Shown here in pieces: positions 7,198 through 13,931 of a stretch of 14,034 bases of DNA. A model generated the notes under the pieces. It ran no database searches. It was not told the origin of the DNA and worked only from the letters and a program-made list of their open reading frames with translations. Origin of the DNA: Agromyces sp. (GTDB lineage: Bacteria > Actinomycetota > Actinomycetes > Actinomycetales > Microbacteriaceae); assembly GCA_031178025.1 (NCBI GenBank), contig JAPSJU010000030.1:1-14034 (forward strand). Direction: 5' to 3'. How positions within the stretch are numbered: position 1 is the stretch's first letter; each line of letters opens with the position of its first letter. Both the position numbers and the translations under genes were made by a program.

Positions 7198-7995
7198 ATG
7201 ACCGACATCCCCGTGCTCCGGCTCGACGGCGCCGCCTTCACCCACCCGGGCGGCGGGGGGATCAGCGGGCTCGACCTGTCGATCGCGCCGGGCGAGGCGG
7301 TCGCGGTCATCGGTCCGAACGGTGCCGGCAAGTCGACGCTCCTGAACGGGCTGCTCGGACTCGTTCCGCTGAGCGCGGGCACGATGCGCTTCGGATCACC
7401 GGTCACGGATGACCCGGCCGCAGGGGCATCACGAGCGCATGCTGCCCGCGGCATGATCGGCTTCCTGCCGCAGACCGCGGAGCTCGACCCCGACTTCCCC
7501 ATCAGCCTCGAACAGGTCGTCATGCAGGGCCGATACCGTCGGCTCGGCCTGCTCCGCTGGCCCGGGCGCGCAGATCGCGCGGCCGCGCGCCGCGCCCTCG
7601 AGACGGTCGGGCTCACCGAGCTCGCGAAGCGCCGCTTCGGTGAGCTCTCGGGCGGGCAGCGACAGCGCGGACTGCTCGCCCGTGCCCTCGCCTCGGATCC
7701 CCGGCTCCTGCTGCTCGACGAACCGTTCAACGGCCTCGACCAGCAGAATCGCGATGCCCTGACCGACACGATCCGGAGCCTGAAGGGCGCCGGGGTCGCC
7801 GTACTCGTCTCGACGCACGATCTCGATCTCGCCAAGGTCGTCTGCGACGCCGTCCTGCTCGTGAACCGCACGCAGCTCGCCTTCGGCCCGGTCGACGAGG
7901 TGCTCACGCTCGGCAACGTGCAGGAGTGCTTCGACGGCGTCGAGGTGGAGCTCGACCATCACACGCTCGTCGTTCCCGGACACGAGGGCCATTGA
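7198..7995 (+). CDS. znuC: Zinc ABC transporter ATP-binding protein
   Basis: A 265-residue ATPase that powers zinc import. Walker A is GPNGAGKST (39-47), the Q-loop is FLPQTAEL (Gln92), the signature is LSGGQRQR (150-157), Walker B is LLLLDEP (170-176) and the switch histidine is in STHD (His207). AAGGA at 7186-7190, inside the end of znuA, is spaced 7 nt from the ATG at 7198. This fixes the start; a frame open from 7066 is only overlap with znuA. The stop TGA (7993-7995) overlaps an ATG in another frame (see 7995-8057). Confidence 0.94.
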   Translation: MTDIPVLRLDGAAFTHPGGGGISGLDLSIAPGEAVAVIGPNGAGKSTLLNGLLGLVPLSAGTMRFGSPVTDDPAAGASRAHAARGMIGFLPQTAELDPDFPISLEQVVMQGRYRRLGLLRWPGRADRAAARRALETVGLTELAKRRFGELSGGQRQRGLLARALASDPRLLLLDEPFNGLDQQNRDALTDTIRSLKGAGVAVLVSTHDLDLAKVVCDAVLLVNRTQLAFGPVDEVLTLGNVQECFDGVEVELDHHTLVVPGHEGH

Positions 7996-8057
7996 TGCCC
8001 CTCCGGGCATACCGCGCGCGCCGACTCGCGCGGCTGCGGGGCGGGGACCGCTCGTGA
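7995..8057 (+). CDS. Possible 20-residue coupling ORF between znuC and znuB1
   Basis: An ATG overlaps the znuC stop as TGATG. The frame runs 20 codons (MPLRAYRARRLARLRGGDRS) to a TGA that overlaps the znuB1 GTG start as GTGA. GAGGG lies about 7 nt upstream. The peptide is strongly basic with seven arginines. It may be a real translational bridge, a small peptide, or chance in GC-rich DNA, and I know no homologue. Confidence 0.25.
   Translation: MPLRAYRARRLARLRGGDRS
8012..8033 (+). other. Hairpin in the znuC-znuB1 gap
   Basis: CCGCGCG (8012-8018) pairs fully with CGCGCGG (8027-8033) around an 8-nt loop. There is no following T-run, so it is not an intrinsic terminator. It could slow ribosomes or protect upstream mRNA. 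It lies within the possible mini-ORF and about 20 nt before the znuB1 start. Confidence 0.35.
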
Positions 8058-8992
8058 ACGTCGGGGACGCGCTGTTCGGCGCGTTCGCGCTGCCGTTCAT
8101 GGCCAGGGCGCTCATCGTGATGCTCGTGCTCGCCGTGGTCGCGGGGGTCGTCGGGGTGCTCGTCAACCTGCGGGGGCTCGAGTTCATCAGCGACGGGCTG
8201 ACGCACGCGGTGTTCCCGGGACTCGCGGTCGGACTCGCCGTCGCCGGGAGCGCGGGTCTCGTTCCCGGGGCGTCGATCGCCGCACTGTCGGCGGCGATCG
8301 CGCTCACCTGGCTGCACCGCGCCGGGGTCACCGCGGATGCCGCCATCGCGATCGTGCTGACCGCGACGTTCAGTGTCGGCGTGATCGTGGTCTCCCGGAG
8401 CGACGACTACGCGGGCGAGCTCGAGGCGCTGCTCTTCGGGCGGGTGCTCACGATCCCGCCCTCCGAGGTGCTGCCGCTCGTGACGGTGTGCGCCGTCGCC
8501 CTCCTCGCGGTCGGCCTCACGCTCAAGCAGCAGGTCTATCGGGCCTTCGACGCCCGGAGCAGCCGCGCCTCCGGCGACCCGGCGTTCGTACTCGATCTCG
8601 TGCTCAACGGTGCGGTCGCGCTGGTGGTGGTCGCGGCGGCGAGCACGGTCGGCACGCTCCTCGTGCTCGCGCTGCTGATCGTCCCGGGCGCGGCGGCCCG
8701 CCTCATGACGCAGCGTCTGTGGCTGCTGTTCCCCGCCGCCGCGCTCTTCGCGGCGGGCGCTGCGTGGCTCGGCCTCGCGGGCGGTTTCGCCGCATCCGTC
8801 GGTGCCGGGCTCGACGTGCCCGCCGGGAGCACCATCGTGATGGCGTTCGTGCTCGCCTACGCGCTCGTGCTGCTCGCGCGGCTCGTCTCCGACGCCCGGC
8901 CGCCGTCGTGGCGCACTCGTCGATCGTCGCGTGCAGCGTCGCCGGCGGCGCGATCGTCGCACGGGCCGGCGCCCGCGCAGGGGATGCGGTGA
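8054..8992 (+). CDS. znuB1: Zinc ABC transporter permease, first subunit
   Basis: A 312-residue polytopic ABC-3 family permease with about eight to nine hydrophobic segments. The family's central segment (GLEFISDGLTHAVFPGLAVG) lies near residues 43-62 and the ATPase-contacting region around KQQVYRAFD. It should form the membrane channel together with the second permease. The GTG at 8054 is preceded by a G-rich stretch (about 8038-8046) that can serve as ribosome-binding site. The last ~35 residues after the final helix are a disordered Arg/Ser/Ala/Pro tail, longer than usual in this family. The stop overlaps the next start as TGATG (8990-8994). Permease identity is secure; the zinc assignment comes from the neighbours. 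Confidence 0.88.
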   Translation: MNVGDALFGAFALPFMARALIVMLVLAVVAGVVGVLVNLRGLEFISDGLTHAVFPGLAVGLAVAGSAGLVPGASIAALSAAIALTWLHRAGVTADAAIAIVLTATFSVGVIVVSRSDDYAGELEALLFGRVLTIPPSEVLPLVTVCAVALLAVGLTLKQQVYRAFDARSSRASGDPAFVLDLVLNGAVALVVVAAASTVGTLLVLALLIVPGAAARLMTQRLWLLFPAAALFAAGAAWLGLAGGFAASVGAGLDVPAGSTIVMAFVLAYALVLLARLVSDARPPSWRTRRSSRAASPAARSSHGPAPAQGMR

Positions 8993-9834
8993 TGGGGTAC
9001 TTCGAGCGAGCGATCGTGGCGGCCATCGTGATCGGGGCGGGCGCCGGCTTCGTCGGTGCGCTCGTCGTGCTGCGGCGGCGCACCTTCTTCGCGCAGGCGC
9101 TCACCCACGGCACCTACCCGGGTGCGGTCGCGGCGGCCGCGCTCGGCGTGAGCGTGCCGCTCGGTGCGGCCGCGGCATCCGTCGTGCTCGTCGGGATCAT
9201 GGCGGGCATCGCGCGCGTTCGCCGGCAGGGGGCCCAGGTCGCCGCCGGCATCGTGCTCACGGGCGGGTTCGCCGCCGGTGCGCTCCTGCAGGCGGTGCTG
9301 CCGGGTGTGCCGGTGCGCGCGGAGTCGCTGCTCGTCGGCTCGATCCTCACGGTGAGCGACGGCGACATCGTGCTCGCGGCCTGCGTCGCGGCCGTCGCCG
9401 TCGCCCTCGTCGCCGTCTTCGGCAAGGAGATCGCGTTCTCGACCTTCGACCCCACGGGGTTCCGGGCGGCCGGGTACCGCGAATGGCCGGTCGAATTGCT
9501 CGTGCTCGCGCTCACCGCCGCGACCGTCGTGAGCGCGCTGCCCGCGGTCGGCGCCATCCTCGCCATCGCGCTCGTCGCCGCCCCGGCTGCCGCCGCCCGG
9601 CTCGTCGTGCCGACGTATCGCGGCATCCTGTTGGCGGCTCCCGTCATCGGTGCGGCATCCGGCGTCATCGGCGTGATCGCGTCGCGCGCGCTCACCGTGG
9701 CGGCCGGTCCGTCGATCGCGCTCGCGGCCACGGCCTTCTTCCTCCTCGCGCTGGGAATCTCCAAGCTGCGGGCAGTACCGTGGAATCGAGTCTCCATCCC
9801 CGTGGAGACCGCGGAGGACGCACGGATCGCATGA
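8992..9834 (+). CDS. znuB2: Zinc ABC transporter permease, second subunit
   Basis: A 280-residue ABC-3 family permease with about eight hydrophobic segments. It includes RRRTFFAQALTHGTYPG (the same family motif that in ZnuB1 reads LEFISDGLTHAVFPG) and KEIAFSTFDPTGFRAAGY, the usual cytoplasmic coupling region. The two permeases are related but clearly different, so the channel is probably a heterodimer rather than the homodimer of E. coli ZnuB. The ATG at 8992 overlaps the ZnuB1 stop and has AGGGG about 8 nt upstream. The open frame extends much further upstream but only as a shadow of znuB1. The stop overlaps the zur start as ATGA (9831-9834). Confidence 0.9.
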   Translation: MGYFERAIVAAIVIGAGAGFVGALVVLRRRTFFAQALTHGTYPGAVAAAALGVSVPLGAAAASVVLVGIMAGIARVRRQGAQVAAGIVLTGGFAAGALLQAVLPGVPVRAESLLVGSILTVSDGDIVLAACVAAVAVALVAVFGKEIAFSTFDPTGFRAAGYREWPVELLVLALTAATVVSALPAVGAILAIALVAAPAAAARLVVPTYRGILLAAPVIGAASGVIGVIASRALTVAAGPSIALAATAFFLLALGISKLRAVPWNRVSIPVETAEDARIA

Positions 9835-10238
9835 AACGCAACACCTGGCAGCGCGAAGCCGTTCGCGAAGCACTCGACGAGACCGAGGGCTTCATCAGTG
9901 CGCAGGCACTGCACTCGTCGCTGCACGCGAGCGGATCGCCCATCGGCCTCGCCACGGTCTACCGCGCCCTGGGCGACCTCGCGGCCAACGGCGAGGCGGA
10001 TTCGCTGCAGTCGCCGGAGGGCGAGTCGCTCTATCGCGCCTGCACCACCGGCCATCACCACCACCTGATCTGCCGCAACTGCGGCCTCACCGTGGAGATC
10101 GCCGCCGACGAGGTGGAGACCTGGGCCAGGCGGGTGGCCGCGGAGCACGGGTTCACCGGGGCGGCGCACGTCGTCGACGTGTTCGGGCTGTGCGCCGACT
10201 GCACGCGGCTCGCCGCGTCCGAGGCGGGTCGGGCCTGA
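9831..10238 (+). CDS. zur: Zinc-responsive Fur-family repressor
   Basis: A 135-residue Fur-family DNA-binding repressor. The winged-helix half has the recognition segment PIGLATVYRALGDLAANGEAD (37-57). The dimerisation half has a histidine cluster GHHHHLICRNC (His75-78) and two CxxC pairs, Cys81/Cys84 and Cys121/Cys124, for the structural zinc. His106 and His113 are further candidate ligands. Position as last gene of a zinc-uptake operon points to Zur (FurB-like) rather than Fur. With zinc bound it should repress the operon through the inverted repeat at 6073-6087. The start overlaps the znuB2 stop, so the repressor is co-translated with the importer it controls. Confidence 0.9.
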   Translation: MKRNTWQREAVREALDETEGFISAQALHSSLHASGSPIGLATVYRALGDLAANGEADSLQSPEGESLYRACTTGHHHHLICRNCGLTVEIAADEVETWARRVAAEHGFTGAAHVVDVFGLCADCTRLAASEAGRA

Positions 10239-10254
10239 GGCGGAAGCCCAGCTC

Positions 10255-10295
10255 ACCGCGGGATTCCGCTGCGCGGGTTTGAGAATCCCGCCGGT
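10255..10295. terminator. Hairpin after zur, overlapping the proV -35
   Basis: GCGGGATT (10258-10265) pairs perfectly with AATCCCGC (10284-10291). A bulged C followed by three more pairs (ACC 10255-10257 with GGT 10293-10295) extends the stem. The loop is 18 nt and no T-run follows. It may end the zinc operon transcript weakly. Because its right arm overlaps the next promoter's -35, the same symmetry could instead be a protein-binding site. Confidence 0.4.
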
Positions 10296-10307
10296 CACCC
10301 CTACGGT
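10279..10307 (+). promoter_or_regulatory. Promoter for the osmoprotectant importer operon
   Basis: TTGAGA (10279-10284) and TACGGT (10302-10307) are separated by exactly 17 bp and match the housekeeping sigma-factor consensus well. The transcription start should fall near 10314, leaving a 5' leader of about 270 nt before the proV ATG. Unlike the hisC, E1 alpha and znuA promoters, this one is not positioned for a leaderless start. Confidence 0.6.
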
Positions 10308-10580
10308 GGGACGCGGTCCTGCAAGACCGAACGCCCAGTCCGCGTCCACTCCCGCCCGATTTCCGGGTGAGTGGCCGTACGGTTCGGCGGCGTAGCGGAC
10401 GGCCCGGATGGCCGGCCGCGACGAGGTTCCGATTCGCCCGCGACCACAGCACTGTCCCGGGCTTGATCTCGGCCTCCGATCCGCCGCCAACCCGGCCGTG
10501 ACCCTACGAGCGCTCTGTCCCTCACCGCGTCCGCGCCCCGCGTGCCGTCGCGTCATCCAGCGCGCTCCGGAGCCCCCACC

Positions 10581-11939
10581 ATGTCCGCAACCCCTGCCCT
10601 CGAGGTGCGACACCTCACCAAATTCTTCGGCCGCCGACCAGCGGAGGCCTTCGACCGCCTGCAAGCGGGCGCCACGCGCGAGGAACTCGCGCCGCTCGGA
10701 ACCGCGGCGGTGATCGACGCCGAGTTCTCGGTGCAGCCCGGCGAGATCTTCGTCGTGATGGGCCTGTCGGGCTCCGGCAAGTCCACCCTCATCCGAATGC
10801 TCAACGGCCTGCTCGAGCCGACCGGCGGAGAGGTCACCGTGATGGGGGAGCGCATCACCGACATCCCGCCGAAGCGACTGCGAGCGGTCCGCCGCGACCG
10901 GATCTCGATGGTCTTCCAGCACTTCGCGCTCCTTCCGCACCGCACCGTGCTCGACAACGCCGCATACGCCCTCGAGATCCAGGGGGTGCCCGCTGCGGAA
11001 CGCCGGGCCAAGGCCGCCGCGGTGCTCGATCGCGTCGGCCTCGCCGGATGGGGCGACAAGCTGCCGTCGGAGCTCTCCGGCGGGATGCAGCAGCGCGTGG
11101 GCCTCGCTCGCGCCCTCGCGGCGGACACCGACATCCTGCTCATGGACGAGGCGTTCTCCGCCCTCGACCCGCTCATCCGCCGCGAGATGCAGGTGCAGCT
11201 CGTCGAGCTCCAGCAGGAACTGGGCAAGACGATCGTCTTCATCACCCACGATCTGAATGAGGCGATGTTCCTCGGCGATCGCATCGCCGTCATGCGCGAC
11301 GGGCGCATCGTGCAGCTCGGCACGGCGGAGGAGATCCTCACCGACCCCGCCGACGACTACGTGGCCCAATTCGTGCAGGACGTCGATCGCGCCCGCGTGC
11401 TCACCGCCGGGAACGTCATGGAGGCCCCGCGTTCCGTCGTCTCGGCGTCGGCCGGTCCCCGGGCGGCCCTCCGCACGATGCGCGACCTGCAGACGTCGAT
11501 GGCGTTCGTCGTGGCATCCGGCCGTCGCCTGCTCGGCGTCGTGCAGGACCGGGACGTGCTGCGGCTCGTCCGTCGCGGCGACGCGTCCCTCGATTCGGCG
11601 ATCCGCGACGACTATGCCGCGGTCGGCCCCGACGAGCACCTCTCCGAACTCTTCGAGAGCTCGGTCGAGAGCCAGCTGCCGCTCGCGGTGGTGGATGAGC
11701 GCGGCCGGCTCCTCGGTGCGGTTCCCCGGGTGACGCTGCTGGCCGCCCTCGGCAACGTGAGCGGCACCACGGGTGAGCTCGCGCTCATCGACCCGCCGGC
11801 CACGGTGCCCGTCGATGTCATCACGGCGACGCTGCGGGAGACCGCGGCGGATGCGCCCGTCGAGGTACCCGTTCCGGAACTCACCGAGCCGGAGCCGTCG
11901 GTCGACGCCGTGGCGACGCGGGAGGGGAGCCGAGCATGA
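10581..11939 (+). CDS. proV: Glycine betaine/proline-type ABC transporter ATP-binding protein with CBS pair
   Basis: A 452-residue ProV/OpuAA-type ATPase that powers osmoprotectant import. The family's N-terminal insert (about 16-45, AEAFDRLQAGATREEL) precedes Walker A GLSGSGKST (61-69). Q-loop Gln113, signature LSGGMQQR (165-172), Walker B ILLMDEA (185-191) and His223 follow. Two CBS domains occupy about 275-335 and 340-392; in OpuA these sense ionic strength or bind c-di-AMP. The last ~55 residues are an acidic Pro/Glu/Thr tail. The ATG at 10581 is chosen because the ProV-like sequence starts there; CCGGAG about 9 nt upstream is a modest ribosome-binding site. An in-frame GTG at 10542 would add 13 residues without family similarity. 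The stop overlaps proW as ATGA. Confidence 0.92.
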   Translation: MSATPALEVRHLTKFFGRRPAEAFDRLQAGATREELAPLGTAAVIDAEFSVQPGEIFVVMGLSGSGKSTLIRMLNGLLEPTGGEVTVMGERITDIPPKRLRAVRRDRISMVFQHFALLPHRTVLDNAAYALEIQGVPAAERRAKAAAVLDRVGLAGWGDKLPSELSGGMQQRVGLARALAADTDILLMDEAFSALDPLIRREMQVQLVELQQELGKTIVFITHDLNEAMFLGDRIAVMRDGRIVQLGTAEEILTDPADDYVAQFVQDVDRARVLTAGNVMEAPRSVVSASAGPRAALRTMRDLQTSMAFVVASGRRLLGVVQDRDVLRLVRRGDASLDSAIRDDYAAVGPDEHLSELFESSVESQLPLAVVDERGRLLGAVPRVTLLAALGNVSGTTGELALIDPPATVPVDVITATLRETAADAPVEVPVPELTEPEPSVDAVATREGSRA

Positions 11940-12850
11940 ACGAGCTGTTCCGCCTCCCGCTCGGCGAGATCGCCGAGGCCGCCATCGACGTGCTGACCGA
12001 TGCGCTCGCGGGGTTCTTCGGACTGATCCGCGCCGTCTTCGACGGTCTGTACGAGGGCGTCGACGCCGCGCTCTCGTCTCCTCCGACGTGGGTCGTGATC
12101 CTCGTGCTCGCGGCGATCGCGTGGTACGCGAAGGGCTGGAAGCTCGCCCTGGGCACGGCGGCGGGCCTGCTCGTGATCGTCGGCGTCGCGCAGTGGGACA
12201 ACGCCATGGACACGCTCGCCCTCGTGCTCGTCTCGAGCCTCATCGCCGTGCTCGTCTCGATTCCGCTCGGAGTGCTCGCCGCCCGCAGCGACGTCGCCTC
12301 GAAGGTGATCCGGCCGATCCTCGACTTCATGCAGACCATGCCCGCATTCGTGTACCTGATCCCGGCGCTCATCCTGTTCCGCGTCGGTGTCGTCCCCGGC
12401 ATCGTGGCGACCATCGTCTTCGCGATGGCCCCCGGCGTGCGCCTGACCGAGCTCGGCATCCGCGGCGTGGATCGCGAGGTGGTCGAGGCGGGCCATGCGT
12501 TCGGCGCCTCGCCGTGGCGGATCCTGCGGCAGATCCAGCTCCCGCTCGCCTGGCCGAGCATCATGGCGGGCGTCAACCAGGTCATCATGCTCTCGCTCTC
12601 GATGGTCGTCATCGCCGGCATGGTCGGCGCCGGCGGCCTCGGCGGTCAGGTCGTGCAGTCCCTGACCCGCATCGACGTGGGCCTCGGATTCGAGGCGGGC
12701 CTTTCGGTGGTCGCGCTCGCCATCATCCTGGACCGCATTACGGGCGGCTTCGGCGCCGGGCGGCGCACCATCACGCGCCGGAAACCGGCTCAGCCGGTGT
12801 CGACGGATGCGTCGGATCCGGGCGTCCGTCGGACCGTTCCGGCCGCCTGA
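11936..12850 (+). CDS. proW: Glycine betaine/proline-type ABC transporter permease
   Basis: A 304-residue MetI-like permease with about six to seven hydrophobic segments. The cytoplasmic EAA loop that docks the ATPase is at about 184-206 (EAGHAFGASPWRILRQIQLP). The preceding DFMQTMPAFVYLIPALILF is the signature stretch of ProW/OpuAB proteins. A soluble N-terminal part of ~48 residues precedes the first helix, as in ProW. The C-terminal ~30 residues (after RRTITRRK) are a hydrophilic tail. The ATG overlaps the proV stop and has a strong GGAGGGGAG site just upstream (11921-11929). The substrate is inferred from family; choline, proline betaine or carnitine are possible. Confidence 0.92.
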   Translation: MNELFRLPLGEIAEAAIDVLTDALAGFFGLIRAVFDGLYEGVDAALSSPPTWVVILVLAAIAWYAKGWKLALGTAAGLLVIVGVAQWDNAMDTLALVLVSSLIAVLVSIPLGVLAARSDVASKVIRPILDFMQTMPAFVYLIPALILFRVGVVPGIVATIVFAMAPGVRLTELGIRGVDREVVEAGHAFGASPWRILRQIQLPLAWPSIMAGVNQVIMLSLSMVVIAGMVGAGGLGGQVVQSLTRIDVGLGFEAGLSVVALAIILDRITGGFGAGRRTITRRKPAQPVSTDASDPGVRRTVPAA

Positions 12851-12856
12851 GCTGTC

Positions 12857-12877
12857 TGCGGGCACGCGGTGTCCGCA
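12857..12877 (+). other. First hairpin in the proW-proX gap
   Basis: TGCGGGCA (12857-12864) pairs with TGTCCGCA (12870-12877) with one G-U wobble and a 5-nt loop. It starts 7 nt after the proW stop and lacks a T-run. Confidence 0.45.
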
Positions 12878-12886
12878 CCCCCAACC

Positions 12887-12912
12887 TCCCCTGCACGGAT
12901 TCGTGCGGGGGA
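12887..12912 (+). other. Second, stronger hairpin in the proW-proX gap
   Basis: TCCCCTGCACG (12887-12897) pairs with CGTGCGGGGGA (12902-12912): eleven pairs including one G-U, closed by the tetraloop GATT. No T-run follows, so it should not terminate fully. Such hairpins between permease and binding-protein genes often stabilise or process mRNA so that the binding protein is made in excess; that role here is inferred. Confidence 0.5.
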
Positions 12913-12955
12913 TCCCCAACACCCGTGACCCAGCACACGGGAGGAAAGGAACACC

Positions 12956-13849
12956 ATGAAGAAGCGCCACCTGCTCTCCTCCATCGCCCTCGGAAGCGCC
13001 GCCGCGCTCGCCATGGGCGGCTGCGCCTCGAGCGCCGAGGCCGAGACGCTCGAGAACGGCGACCGCAAGGACCTCACGATCGCCGTCTTCAACGGATGGG
13101 ATGAAGGCATCGCCGCGAGTGAGCTGTGGAAGGCCCTGCTCGAGAAGCAGGGGTACTCGGTGGAACTCGAGTACGCCGATCCCGCCCCGGTCTACTCGGG
13201 CCTCACCAGCGGCGACTACGACGTGACGCTCGACACCTGGCTGCCGATCACGCACGCGGACTACATCGACGAGTACGGCGACGAGCTCGTCGACCTCGGC
13301 GCCTGGAACGAGGACGCCAAGCTCACCATCGCGGTGAACGAGGATGCCCCCGTCGACACGCTCGCCGAGCTCGCCGCGAACGCGGAGGCCTTCGGCAACC
13401 GGCTCATCGGCATCGAGCCCGGCTCGGGCCTGAGTCGCGTCACGATCGAGAACGTCATCCCGACGTACGGTCTCGAGGACATGGAGTACCTCACGTCGTC
13501 GACCCCCGCCATGCTCTCCGAGCTCACCGCCGCCACCGAGGCGGGCGAGAACATCGCCGTCACCCTGTGGCGCCCCCACTGGGCCTACGACGCGTTCCCC
13601 ATCAAGGACCTCGAGGATCCTGAGGGCACGCTGGGCGATGCCGAGGGCATCCACGCCTTCGGCGGTGCGGGCTTCGAGGAGGACTTCCCGACTCTCGCCG
13701 GCTGGCTGAAGGACTTCTCGATGAACTCGGAGCTGCTCTACTCCCTCGAGAACGCCATGTTCAACGAGAACGACTCCGCCGACCACGGCCCCGTGGTCGA
13801 GGAGTGGATCTCCGAGAACCAGGAGTGGGCGGACTCGCTCACCGAGTAG
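12956..13849 (+). CDS. proX: Glycine betaine/proline-type ABC transporter substrate-binding lipoprotein
   Basis: A 297-residue OpuAC/ProX-family lipoprotein that binds the osmoprotectant outside the membrane. The signal peptide (MKKRHLLSSIALGSAAALAM) ends in the lipobox MGGC with Cys23. Family landmarks include FNGWDEGIAASELW (Trp48), LDTWLPITH (Trp95) and TLWRPHWAYDAF (Trp205, Trp209). These tryptophans are the candidates for the aromatic cage that holds a quaternary ammonium group. The mature protein is strongly acidic. The ATG at 12956 has a strong AGGAAAGGA site (about 12942-12950). It lies 105 bp after proW, unlike the overlapping upstream pair, which suggests separately tuned expression. 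A strong terminator follows 15 bp after the stop. Confidence 0.93.
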   Translation: MKKRHLLSSIALGSAAALAMGGCASSAEAETLENGDRKDLTIAVFNGWDEGIAASELWKALLEKQGYSVELEYADPAPVYSGLTSGDYDVTLDTWLPITHADYIDEYGDELVDLGAWNEDAKLTIAVNEDAPVDTLAELAANAEAFGNRLIGIEPGSGLSRVTIENVIPTYGLEDMEYLTSSTPAMLSELTAATEAGENIAVTLWRPHWAYDAFPIKDLEDPEGTLGDAEGIHAFGGAGFEEDFPTLAGWLKDFSMNSELLYSLENAMFNENDSADHGPVVEEWISENQEWADSLTE

Positions 13850-13864
13850 CCGGCGACGGACCGG

Positions 13865-13897
13865 AGGGCGAGCGGATGCGGCATCCGCTCGCCCTTT
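13865..13897 (+). terminator. Intrinsic terminator after proX
   Basis: GGGCGAGCGGATG (13866-13878) is perfectly complementary to CATCCGCTCGCCC (13882-13894) around a 3-nt loop. An A-T pair extends the stem to 14 pairs, and TTT follows. It is the strongest terminator in the window and closes the importer operon. The stem is built from an inverted pair of GCGGATGC. Confidence 0.9.
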
Positions 13898-13917
13898 CGT
13901 CGTCGGCGCCGGGGTCT

Positions 13918-13925
13918 GGTAAGCT
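13918..13925 (+). promoter_or_regulatory. Extended -10 promoter for a gene beyond the right edge
   Basis: TAAGCT at 13920-13925 fits TANNNT and is preceded by TGG, giving an extended TGN -10. It lies 23 bp after the terminator. No clear -35 is seen at 16-18 bp. Transcription should start near 13932 and run rightward. Confidence 0.5.
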
Positions 13926-13931
13926 GGTCGT

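Larger units (their letters stand above)
10239..10580 (+). other. Intergenic region zur-proV: promoter and structured leader
   Basis: These 342 bp contain no convincing gene. They hold, in order, the hairpin at 10255-10295, a promoter (10279-10307) and a leader of about 270 nt. In the leader, CGGTC (10314-10318) pairs with GACCG (10325-10329). CCACTC (10346-10351) pairs with GAGTGG (10369-10374) and is topped by CCCG/CGGG (10355-10358 with 10364-10367). GTCCGC (10339-10344) can pair with GCGGAC (10395-10400), enclosing that hairpin. From about 10420 to 10580 I see little structure. I could not match it to a known riboswitch class, including the c-di-AMP (ydaO) motif. Confidence 0.45.

Noticed and set aside
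10378..10383. Second TACGGT as an alternative proV promoter
   Set aside because: There is no -35 at 16-18 bp, and it lies within the proposed stem region. The copy at 10302 has a matching TTGAGA at 17 bp.
9114..11639. Very long open frame on the minus strand (841 codons) across znuB2, zur and proV
   Set aside because: It is antisense to three well-supported genes, its translation is low-complexity Arg/Asp/His/Gly-rich sequence, and it exists because GC-rich genes rarely form stops on the opposite strand.
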